From positions 98,514,805-98,578,804 of the forward strand of contig NC_134541.1 of NCBI RefSeq assembly GCF_050624435.1: 64,000 nt of DNA. The letters run 5' to 3'. Positions 55,288-64,000 of the stretch are shown here, piece by piece. The number at the start of each line of letters is the position of its first letter. Position 1 is the stretch's first letter. The translations under genes were made by a program, and so were the position numbers. Below the pieces are notes generated by a model, which was not told the origin of the DNA, did no database searches, and saw only the letters and a list, made by a program, of their open reading frames with translations. The stretch is from Tenrec ecaudatus (Eukaryota > Chordata > Mammalia > Afrosoricida > Tenrecidae).

Positions 55288-55555
55288 CCTCCTAGGTGGT
55301 GCAAATGGTTTGCCCTCGACTACTAACTTGAAGGGTGGCTTGAAACTACCATTCATATCATGGAAGAAAGACCGGGTGATCTACTTCCATAGAAATTACA
55401 GCCAAAAAAGCTTTGTGAACATGGGGTTACCATGAGTCAGAATTTACTCTCAGAAATATTACAGCCATGAAAGCACCATAGGACAGTTCTACCCCATAAC
55501 ACACGGGGCCACCCGAATCTGAACTGACACAAAACAATAGGTTTTGGCTTTGAGT
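55288..55555 (+). mobile_element. AfroSINE variant, near full length
   Basis: 'cctaggtggtgcaaatggtt', 'ctcgactactaacttgaagg', 'gtgatctacttccatag', 'gaactgacacaaaacaatagg'. The middle seems to hold a duplicated 'aaattacagcca' / 'aatattacagccatg' segment. Confidence 0.7.
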
Positions 55556-55559
55556 TCTT

Positions 55560-55995
55560 ATTTTATAGACTGTCTTAAAGGAAGACATAGGAAAAACCTT
55601 AAGTTATAAGCTATTTGCAAATGGGGGTTAGAGGACCAGGTTTAAAACAATGATTTACTTTGTAAACATTAACAGTTCTTTTAATGATTTCTGCTGGGAA
55701 CTCCTCTCACATGGGGTAACAAGAAGCGTTGTCATTTTCCTTATTTGATTCCAGCGTATTACTTTCTTCCTTCTTTTGCTTGGGTGTCAAGGTCACTGAA
55801 TGTCTCGTATGTCAAGTCCCTAGGAAGTGTCTCCTTGCATCACTGTTCTAAATAACAGCCACTTAAGGGAAGGCCAAAAGGTTTAACTGTGCTTGGTCAA
55901 TAGAGCTTGGTATTATGAAAATGAAAATGCGAGCTAATTAGATCCAAGACGGCCTCCAGCATCATCTTCAGGACTGTCTTTTGCTTTGAAAAAAT
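55560..55995. other. Single-copy DNA, no gene seen
   Basis: Nothing recognised. Confidence 0.3.
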
Positions 55996-55999
55996 TGCC

Positions 56000-56410
56000 T
56001 GGGTTCTTCACTTCTCCCAGATCCTGTGTCATGTGACTTTGTGGGGGAACTCCCACTCTGACACAGTACTCGGTGATTTGACTTGGCTAATGGGATACAA
56101 GCAGACATGGCACAAACAGAGAGGCGAGAAAACACCTCACACATGGACCTTTCTGCTCTTGCCCTCTGCTTTTGCCATGACAAGGACAGCGTTCCGCTTG
56201 CCTATGGTCTTAGAGGAAGGAAGCAATACATGGAATAGAATGGAGCCCCAAGTCATCCCAGACGAGGCCAGAGACGTCAGATAGAGACCGAAAGAACTGC
56301 CCAGCCAAGTTCACTCATAAACTGAAATAACGACTTCATTTTTCAAGCCACTGAGTTTTAGGTGCTTAATTCTGGAAATAGAATTATTTTAGCAATAGAT
56401 ACGTGCTTTA
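56000..56410 (+). mobile_element. Ancient LTR-like interspersed repeat
   Basis: 'gatttgacttggctaatggg' near the left and 'aagccactgagttttaggtg', 'agcaatagatac' near the right resemble an old eutherian LTR-type repeat. Assignment is from memory of text only. Confidence 0.4.
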
Positions 56411-56424
56411 TTCCCTGAGGCTAG

Positions 56425-56560
56425 CTCCTCAGAATTCATCTTATTTGGCTCCACAATCAACGCTCATGGGAGCAACGGTCAAGAAATAAATCATGTATTG
56501 CATCGCATCAAGCTGCCTCCAAAAGACTTCCTTAAAGTGTTAAGGAACACCATGCAGCTA
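56425..56560 (+). mobile_element. RTE LINE fragment, sense
   Basis: 'caacgctcatgggagcaacg', 'catgtattgcatcgcatc', 'cttccttaaagtgttaag' belong to the segment just after the RT. Confidence 0.65.
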
Positions 56561-56564
56561 GAAT

Positions 56565-56995
56565 GCTTACAGTGAAAGGATACACCTTTCCTGATTTTAA
56601 AGCCACAGAGCACCCCCGGTTCTGTTTGAACGACTGCTTCTTGACCTGCGTGCATGCTCCTCATTAGCACAATTAAAAGTTTTGGCATTTTTATTCATCA
56701 CAATATAATCCATAATTTGTTGTGATCCACACAGTCAAATGTTTTTCTGTGTGGCCGATAATAAAATACAGGTAAGTATCTTTCTGATATCCTCTGCTTT
56801 CAGCTGCGCTCCATCTGACATCAGCAATGAGATCACCTATTACCTGTCCTCCTCTTCACCTTGCTTGATTTCTGGCAGTTCCCTGTTAATGCACTGCAGC
56901 TACCTCTATGAATGATTTTCATGAAAACTGTACTTGCGTGTGATATTAATGTGCTATTGTTGGATCCTTTCCACATTCTGCTGGATCATTTGCAT
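56565..56995 (-). mobile_element. RTE LINE, inverted 5' part of a twin-primed copy
   Basis: Antisense RT sequence upstream of YADD: 'tttgaacgactgcttcttgac', 'ctttctgatatcctctgc', 'cttgatttctggcagttccc', equivalent to 12500-12870. Confidence 0.75.
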
Positions 56996-56999
56996 TGTA

Positions 57000-57465
57000 A
57001 CAGCCTGTGATATACTGATGGCCCGGCCTTGCTTGCAGAAAGTGAAGGGCAATTAAAACAGTGATGAAGATGCAAAATGATAGTTTTCAGGGTGATTGAA
57101 CTTCAACATAAAGAAAATGAAACCCTCACACATGTGCAATATCATGCTAAATGCAGAAAGGGTTGAAATAGCCAAGGATTTCTTTCTAGTTGCATCAACC
57201 AATGCTCATGGAAGCAGCAGTCAAAACCTTATTGCATTAAGCAAATGTGTGGCAAAATATTTCTTTACAGGGTTGAAGAGCAAGGATTTCACTTTGAGGA
57301 CTGTTGTGCCTGACGCAAGCGATGGTCTTTTCACTCACCTTATATGCATATGAAAGCTGGACAAGGAATAAGGAAGGCCACAGAAAATCAATTCCTTCAA
57401 ATTATGGCGTTGATGAAGATTATTGAATATACCATGGACTGCCAGAAGAATGAACACATCCATGC
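57000..57465 (+). mobile_element. RTE LINE, sense 3' part of the twin-primed copy
   Basis: Begins at the YADD neighbourhood (decayed 'Y-T-D' codons near 57012) and runs to 'ggaataaggaaggccacag' and 'ggactgccagaagaatg'. Confidence 0.8.
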
Positions 57466-59635
57466 TGGAAGAACATCGCAAGGACATACTTGATGCATTT
57501 AACCCTAATGACAGAAGACCCGATGAGCTGTGTGATGGCATCAAGAACACTATACATGAAGAAAGCAGAAGGTCAGGGTCACTTGAGCCCCTCGTTCCCT
57601 CCACTGCTGCCTAGCTCCTGATACAGCCAACACCATGGGCTTCAGGGACTTGAAAACCCCCACCAACCTCCAGGTGCTCATTGATTACCTGGCCTACAAG
57701 AGCTACATCGAGGGGTATATGCCGCCACAAACAGATTTAGCAGTGTTTGAAGCAATCTCTGACCCGCCACCTACTGACTTGTATTATGCCCTATGTGGGG
57801 GTCATCACATCAAGTCTTATGAAAAGGGAAAGAGCAGCTTTCCAGGAGTAAAGGAAGCTTGGGGTAAGTATGACCCTACGAACGTGGAAGACACCACAGG
57901 AAGTGGAGCTGCAGCCAGTAAGGATGATGCTGACATTGAGCTCTCTGGATTTGATGAGGAGGAGGAAAGTGAAGAAGCACAAAGACTAAGGGGAAATCCC
58001 TTGCACAGTATGAGTCGAAGAAAGCCCGAGCCTGCACTTGCTGCTGAGGCTTCCGCCTTATTAGTTGTGAAACCTTGGGATGAGGAGACCGAGATGGCAA
58101 AATTGGAAGAGTGTATCAGAAGCATTCAAGCAGATGGCTTGGTTTGGGGCTCATCTAAGCTCATTCGAGTGGGATATGGAATTAAAAGCTTCAAACACAG
58201 TATGCAGTTGAAGATGATCGAGTTGACACAGATACACTGCTGGAACAGACAACTGCCTCTGAAGACTGTGCAGTCCACGGGCACGACTACTTTCCACACG
58301 ATATCGAGATCATCCTGAATGATTGCACTGAAAGAAATGCCTAAAAGACAAAGGAAAAAGGAAAGAAAGAAAGCAAATTAAAGAAGGCAAAAGGTCATTA
58401 AAAAGAAAAGAAACAGAAAAGAATAGCATGGATATCAGAAGAAACGTTGAAACTAGCTCTTAATCATGAAGTAGCTATAGCACATAGAAGAAATAATGAC
58501 GTCAAAGAGCTGACGTCAAAGGGCAGCTGGAGAAGATAAAGTCAAATATTCAAATGAAATGTGCAAAGACCTAGACTTAGAAAACAAAAAAAATAAGAAC
58601 ATGCTCAGCATATCTTAAACTAAGAGAACTCAACAAAAATTCAAGTCTTGAATTGAAATATTGAAAGATTCCATGGGAAAAATAGTGAATGATGTAGGAA
58701 ACATCAAGAGAAGATGGACAGAATGCACAGAGTCCCTGTACCAAAAAGAAGTAGTTGACATTCAAGCATTTCACGAGGTAGTATATGAGCAAGAACCAGG
58801 GGTGCAGAAGGAAGAAGTTCAGCTGCACTGAAAGTATTATCAAAAAACAAGGCTCCAGGAATCAATGGAATACCATTTGACATGTTCCAACAAGCTGACA
58901 AAGTGCTGGAAGCACTAACTCACTTATTCCAGGAAATTTGGAAGACAACTACTTTTCCAATAGACTGGAAGAGATCCTTATTTGTACCTATTCCAATGAC
59001 ATGTGACCCAGTAGAATGCTCAAATTATAGGACAAAATAATCAATATCACACACAAGTAAAACTTTGCTGAAGATTATCCAACAACACTGACAGGGAGCT
59101 GCCAGAGTTTCAGGCTGGATGCAGAAGAGGACGTGGAACAAGGGATATCATTGCTGATGTCAGATGAGTCTTGGCTGAAAGCAGAGAACACCAGAAAGAT
59201 GTTTACTTGTGTTTCATTGACTATGTCAAGACATTCGGCTGTGTGGGTCATAACAAACTATGCACAGACTTGAGAAGAATGGGAATTCCAGAACCCTAAA
59301 TTGTGCTCATGCTGAACCTGTCCATGGATGAAGAGGCAGAACAAGGGCATACCACATGGTTAGAACTCAGGCAAGGTACGCACCAGGGCTGGACCCTCTC
59401 ACCACACTTATTCAGGGAAAACAATCAGAGAAGCTGTATTAGATGAAGAAGAACTCAGCATCAGGATTGGAGGAAGGCTTAAAAACAACCTGTGCTATGT
59501 TGAAAGTGAGGAGGATTTAAAGCACTTGCTGATTAAGATCAGAGATTGCAGCCTTCAGTACTGAGTACAACTCAAAGAAAACCCAAATCCTCACAAGTAA
59601 ACCAGGACCTAACTTGATGACACGCAACAACTAGT
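57466..59635 (+). mobile_element. RTE LINE, linker to RT, split by the EEF1B2 retrocopy
   Basis: 57466-57575 ('gacccgatgagctgtgtgat', 'ctatacatgaagaaagcag') continues at 58381 ('ggcaaaaggtcattaaaaag', 'gatatcagaagaaacg'). RT follows: 'caaggctccaggaatcaatgg', 'ccaatagactggaagag', 'catcaggattggaggaagg'. The RTE ends short at about 59635 and has numerous stops. Confidence 0.85.
57576..58380 (+). pseudogene. EEF1B2P: EEF1B2 (elongation factor 1-beta) processed pseudogene
   Basis: EEF1B2 is the guanine-nucleotide exchange subunit that recharges eEF1A during translation; the functional protein is about 225 residues. The copy is intronless, begins with ~58 bp of 5'UTR-like sequence, and its ATG is at 57635. 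The N-terminal GST-like part is plain ('[20 protein letters not shown]', '[13 protein letters not shown]'), followed by the acidic block ([13 protein letters not shown]) and the C-terminal exchange domain ('[20 protein letters not shown]', '[17 protein letters not shown]'). Against the family, a 1-bp deletion near 57990 and a 2-bp loss near 58030 put roughly 12-14 residues out of frame before the frame is restored. A further 1-bp deletion around 58186 scrambles the final ~35 residues, and the frame runs to a stop at 58316. A degraded A-rich tail (about 58345-58380) and 17-bp target-site duplications (57559-57575 and 58381-58397, 15/17 identical) show L1-type retrotransposition into an RTE. Not functional. 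Confidence 0.93.
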
Positions 59636-59794
59636 ATGATAGGCAGTTGAGTTGTTGTGAAGGTTGAATGAAGTGAGGTTATGATAACTTTTGTTATGCT
59701 TTATTAACAAAGTAAAGGACTTGGCACACACACTTTGAGTTTCCAAAATTTCTAAGCCAAGTTCTGTTTTGCCTGTGGTGTGCACTGTGCTCTA

Positions 59795-59925
59795 TTTTTT
59801 TAAAAACATTTTATTAGGGGCTCATACAACTCTTATCACAATCCATACATATACATACATCAATTGTATAAAGGACATCCACACATACCCTGCCCTAATC
59901 ATTCTCAAAGCATTTGCTCTCCACT
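59795..59925 (-). mobile_element. L1 3' tail, antisense
   Basis: 'acattttattaggggctcat', 'caatccatacatatacatac', 'catttgctctccactta'. Only ~130 bp. Confidence 0.85.
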
Positions 59926-59929
59926 TACA

Positions 59930-60415
59930 CACGTTTCTGTGTATGTACTAAAACTCTGTAGCGGAAGAGCTGTGTGCTCTCATGTTAACACAGGGCCAGT
60001 GAATGCAGGCTTGCTCCAGTTCTCCAGCTCCAACTTGCTGCTCAGACATCCTGGGGATCTTTGCAAGGTCTCCCTCCCTGAATGCTATGCTGCATAGCAT
60101 CTTGGCAAAAAAGGAGGCGGAGCAGCTGGTTTTAATCTCAGGTGTTTTCTAGCCAGCGGATTTTGGCTGGTGTCTGGGCGCAGCTGCTGTCCTGCTGGGT
60201 TCATGCTGCCCTGTTAGCAGCGGGGCTGAGGTGTGCAGAGAGAAAGGGGCTCAGCCAGGAAGGGAAGTCATTGTTTCATTTTCCAAAGTGGTTGCTCTGA
60301 GAACCTTTGGACGGGCATTCTGGAGGAGCTCTCCAGGAGCTCAGTGACCACTGTTCCCGGTGGAACTTGCGTGGGTGGTACCTTAAGGCCACTTAAGAAA
60401 GAAACGACAAAAATC
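59930..60415. other. Single-copy DNA, no gene seen
   Basis: GC-richer; short frames without recognised similarity. Confidence 0.3.
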
Positions 60416-60419
60416 GACA

Positions 60420-60743
60420 AGGTCAAGCTCATTGTCATCGAGTCAATTACAACACATGGCGACCCCACTTCAGCGTTGCAGAGTCGAGCGAGCTCCATAG
60501 GGTTTTCTTGAGGCTAATCTTTATGGAAGCAGATCAGCAGGTCTTTTCTGCAGTGCCTTTTGGTTAGTAGCTGAATGGACATTTGCCCCCCCCCCCCTCC
60601 ACCGTTGAGTTGATTCTGACATCTAGCGACCCGACCCGGCAGGGTTTTTAAGGTTGGAAAATCTCTATGGGAGCAGATAGCATCTTCTTTCTTAGTTGGA
60701 GCAATGATGGGTTTGAATAGCTGACCTTTCTGTTAGCTCCTTT
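60420..60743 (-). mobile_element. Two AfroSINE copies in tandem, reverse
   Basis: First: 'cattgtcatcgagtcaatta', 'tatggaagcagatcagcagg'. Second from about 60600: 'gttgagttgattctgacatc', 'atgggagcagatagcatc', 'gggtttgaatagctgacc'. A C-run (about 60585-60597) lies between them. Confidence 0.75.
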
Positions 60744-60744
60744 G

Positions 60745-60774
60745 CCCCCCCCCCCGCCCCCCCCCCGCCCCCGG
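60745..60774 (+). repeat. C-rich run
   Basis: Three C tracts separated by single G. The minus strand could form a G-quadruplex; assembly of such runs is error-prone. Confidence 0.85.
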
Positions 60775-60814
60775 GATCTTCAATTCACTTACCTTTCCTA
60801 AATTACAGTGTTCC

Positions 60815-61185
60815 CAGGGAATCTAGGACAGATGAACCCCTCAGGACCAACGGTGAGAGTTGCGACACCAGGAGGGAAGGCAATGTAGAAAGGGGATCTA
60901 CATGTAACCTCCTCTCTGGGGGATGGGCAAAAGGAAAGTGGGTGAAGGGAGACACTGGGCAGTGTAAGATAAGATAAAATATATAAATTATTAAGGGTTC
61001 ATGAGGGAGGGGGGAGCGGGGAGGGAGGGGGAGGGAAAAAAGGAAAGTGAGCTGATTCCAGGAACCCAAGTGGAAGGTGAATTTTGAGAATGATGAGGGC
61101 AGCAAATGTATAAGGGGGCTTTACTGAATTGATGTATGTATGGATTGTGATAAGAGTTGCATGAGCCCCAATAAAATGATTTAAA
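60815..61185 (+). mobile_element. 3'-truncated L1 with perfect target-site duplication
   Basis: 'cagggaatctaggacagatg' to 'ccccaataaaatgatttaa'. Flanks 60800-60814 and 61186-61200 are identical ('aaattacagtgttcc', 15 bp), defining the insertion precisely. Confidence 0.95.
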
Positions 61186-61200
61186 AAATTACAGTGTTCC

Positions 61201-62290
61201 TTATTGAGAAAATGGAAATATTGTTCTAAACAACTGAAAATATTACATGGTTAGTGAGAAGAATATAAGAGGGCATTGAAGAGTCAACAATAGTGTTTTC
61301 TATATTTTTCACAGCCTACAAATTAAGAATGTTTCTTATATTTTAAATAGCTTTAAAAACTTCTAAGAACACTAATATTTCATGGCATGAAAAAAATCAA
61401 TTCTAATTGTCTATAGATGCACAGACTTTCACTCATTCTTCCCCTCTCGCGTTGCTACAGATGCCTTTGAGGGACTGCAGCAGGGTTCTGTCGGTGTGAT
61501 AGAGACCATCTGGCCTGCAAAACCAAACTCTTGACTCTCTGACCCTTTCCAGATGACTGCTGCCCCTGATGTCGAACATTATGTTAGTCTGGTGCTCTCG
61601 CAGGCAGACTCAAGACGAGGGACTGCGTTATTCGCTGCCATAGAATTGCTTCGGCATCTGGTGACTCCACAAACATCAGAGAGAAACACTGCTTGGTCCT
61701 CACCACTATTATTCACAATCCTTGGCGTGGTCAAGTGTGTGGTTGTAACTATTGTGGAGTGCCAGCACTCTATGGGACTACATTCTGCTGTGAGCCATAA
61801 AGTTTTCATTGACTCCTTCTTAGAAGTAGACCAGCGTGCTCCCCTGTAAGTGGCCTGGGTAGTCCAGGAGATGCCAGTGGAAGAGCTTCAACCATCAGAG
61901 CAGCAAGAAAGCCACCGCAACACAACAGACTCAGATGGCGGTGGAAGAATTTGAGCGCAAGTGCTTTGTTTGGGAAGTGATCCTGGGAAAAGTCGTGGGA
62001 GAGTGAAGAAGCAATGCAGCCATCAATGACCGGGCTACCAAGCTTCCGAACATGCTGGGTCCCTAAGGCGTTAATTCTACCAGGCAACTCTGAGCCAGTT
62101 TCGGAAGTAGACCACCAGACTTCCCTATGGGCCCAGTGGAGACTGTGTAGTCTGAGTCATTCCACCCATAGGATGAGAGCACTGCAATACTTATCCACCA
62201 CATTCATTACTCACTGATTGAGTCGTTATGGAGGAGGAGGCCAGGATGGCTTCTTGGCGTTTCTAGGAATACCTGTACTGCTTGGTATGT
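61201..62290. other. Single-copy DNA, possible RTE-related fragments, no gene seen
   Basis: A 98-codon frame (61553-61849) has no recognised domain. 61640-61860 may be RTE 5'-type non-coding sequence, but I cannot confirm it. Confidence 0.3.
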
Positions 62291-62294
62291 AGGT

Positions 62295-62445
62295 AAGGAC
62301 ACTATGTTGCTATTGAGTTGGGTCTCCCTCATGGAGACCCCTTATCCAACACAGTAAAACATTGCCCGGTCTTCTGCTATCTTCATGATTATTGGCATGA
62401 TCATTGTCACTCATCTATCCATTCATGACCAACTGGTTCTTACAT
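62295..62445 (-). mobile_element. RTE LINE 3' fragment, antisense
   Basis: 'tgttgctattgagttgggtc', 'cacagtaaaacattgcccgg', 'tgctatcttcatgattattg'. Confidence 0.65.
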
Positions 62446-62489
62446 GTTGTTGTTACGCTATACCACTGGTACTTCAAATTGCAGCAGGG

Positions 62490-62640
62490 TCACCATGGGG
62501 ACTGGTTTCGCCAAACTTTCAGACTAAGACCAGGAAGAAGGGCCTGGCAAACTATTTATGAAAGTTAGCCAGTGAATTACAACACACTATTATCTAATAG
62601 TTTGAAGCACGCCACAGACCCTACAAATATTAGCTGTTAA
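62490..62640 (+). mobile_element. RTE 5'-type fragment
   Basis: 'aaactttcagactaagacc', 'ggaagaagggcctggcaaac' and 'gttagccagtgaattac' resemble RTE non-coding 5' sequence. Confidence 0.4.
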
Positions 62641-62689
62641 TAAAAAGTAATAGGAACTGTCAGCTTTGGAAGTCAGCAAAGCATGTTCT

Positions 62690-62820
62690 TTGAGTCAGGT
62701 TCTCTCTGACCTTGGGTAAATTTAACTTCTCTTGACCTCATTAAGACTGTCGGCTCAGAATTAAATGAGATAATGCTTGGCACAGAGTACGTGTGTCATA
62801 AATTTTAATTACTATGAATA
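62690..62820 (+). mobile_element. MIR SINE
   Basis: 'ctctgaccttgggtaaattt', 'gaattaaatgagataatgc', 'ttggcacagagtacg' are sense MIR text. Confidence 0.8.
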
Positions 62821-63620
62821 CTTATTGGATTGAAATATATTCACATATTGAGTTAGATTCATAAAACTTTTATGGAAACTGTGTCTGTTTCTTTTAAAAT
62901 TCCTGAGCATGTAATAAGATTCTGTAATTAAAATATTTAAGACATCTGAACGCCAGAGAAGTCAAATATTAATGAGTTAAGAAAGGAGAACATGGGCTGA
63001 CGATGCCATTCTGTGGGAGTGTCGGTGAAGTGCATGGCTGCCTGTGTCTGAGCATAGAAATGTCCTAACACTTCATTCGTTTCCACAGTCTCAGCTGCAG
63101 ATCTCATTTTTATGGATGTGATGGGGTTCTGGAAGTCCAGGACACATTCCTATAAAATCTTTGAATGCCCTTGAGAATCTTCAAACCAGTTTGTTTCCAC
63201 AAACACATGCCTTGCCACTAAGTGCTGATTATTGTGTTAGGGACTGGGCCCACCAAGCTAAGTAAGCCTCGATCTCGACCTCCAAGGACTTCCTAATTCA
63301 ACTGAGATGCTCTCACCACTTGTCATGAGCATCACCGGTGGAATGCTTTGGAAAAAGAAGAGGAAGGTTGATCTTGTGTGTGGCAATCCATGAAGGTGAA
63401 CCCAGGTTGGTGGTGCTGGGATGGGACAGATGTTGGTAGCCAGGAAAGGGAAGAAAAGACAGGTATTTTTAGAAGGAGGAAGACACGCAAGGACCAAAAC
63501 ACCCTGGAAAACATGTGGAAGACTGAGCTTAGTCCATTAGCAGTGGAGCTAGAACCAGAAAAATAGGGTGCGGTTCATCTTCCAATGACCTCTCCTATTT
63601 GATTTCAAATTTGAATATCT
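62821..63620. other. Single-copy DNA, no gene seen
   Basis: Short frames on both strands only. Confidence 0.3.
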
Positions 63621-63624
63621 TTTT

Positions 63625-64000
63625 TTCAAAGCTTTATTCTAGTTGTAGTCTCTATAGGGTCATCTATCCTGGGTTTCATATACTGAAAAACACAGAAAAA
63701 CACATAACCAAGATTAAGAAGGTGACCCACAGTGACAAAATACAACGGAAATAAGCCCTAATATGGAAAAAAACACAGAAAATATTAAAAATTAGATCAA
63801 GCCCAAGGTGTACCAGAGGGAAGATAAAGTGACAAGGTTTTAGCTGTTCAAGTCAAATTTATAATTATAATTTATAGTCCTCTCTCCAATACTCTGTCTG
63901 ATAACCAGGTTATTCCCATCCCAATTATGGTTAGATGGAACTCACCGTAGGCTTCTTTCCTGCATAGACGCTGCAAATGGATTTTGGACTTCCAGTGTCA
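63625..64000 (-). mobile_element. L1 3'UTR, antisense, runs off the window
   Basis: 'gctttattctagttgtagtc', 'gggtttcatatactgaaaaa', 'gataaagtgacaaggtttta', 'tggattttggacttccagtg'. It matches 53440-53720 and continues past the edge. Confidence 0.6.

Noticed and set aside
57635-58318. An intact elongation-factor gene
   Set aside because: Intronless, frameshifted in two regions, flanked by target-site duplications and lodged in an RTE.

Overview
This is a eukaryotic, placental-mammal window. I see no intact host gene in it. Eutherian relics (MIR, L2, an MLT1-type LTR) sit among many tRNA-derived SINEs of the AfroSINE type, RTE (BovB-like) LINE fragments on both strands, and a distinctive L1 lineage with a long 3'UTR ending in an 'ataaaatgat' tail. 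That mix points to an afrotherian genome. A tenrec-like or other afroinsectiphilian animal is my best guess, but that finer placement rests on memory of repeat families, not on a search.

Layout. 0-7 kb: SINE and LTR-like copies, then a 1.8 kb (ACC)n-type satellite (2403-4190) growing directly out of the 3' tail of an RTE element, then RTE and L1 3'UTR pieces. 7.4-17 kb: one old antisense L1 broken open by nested insertions (AfroSINE, RTE, and L1 3'UTR copies inside the RTE). 18.2-23.4 kb: a 2.2 kb antisense RTE covering the reverse transcriptase and endonuclease regions, a 1.7 kb sense L1 3'UTR, and an RTE endonuclease fragment. 23.4-41 kb: mostly single-copy sequence sprinkled with SINEs, L1 3' ends, an MLT1-like LTR and a perfect 23-bp inverted repeat. 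41.5-47.8 kb: a defective sense-strand L1 with 5'UTR, ORF1 and ORF2 remnants; its ORF1 remnant carries a six-copy in-frame 78-bp tandem array. 47.8-56 kb: single-copy sequence with MIR, L2 and SINE pieces. 56.4-59.6 kb: a twin-primed RTE copy followed by a second RTE interrupted by an EEF1B2 processed pseudogene with a recognisable target-site duplication. 59.6-64 kb: SINEs, a 3'-truncated L1 with a perfect 15-bp target-site duplication, single-copy DNA and an antisense L1 3'UTR at the right edge.

The only cellular gene sequence recognised is the dead EEF1B2 retrocopy. Nothing indicates an operon, CRISPR array, RNA gene or active element. The useful content is the insertion history: L1-type machinery has mobilised SINEs, 3'-truncated L1s and an mRNA, RTE copies have repeatedly become landing sites, and simple repeats have expanded from retroelement tails or bodies. 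All family names come from reading the sequence; boundaries are approximate unless a target-site duplication is given.
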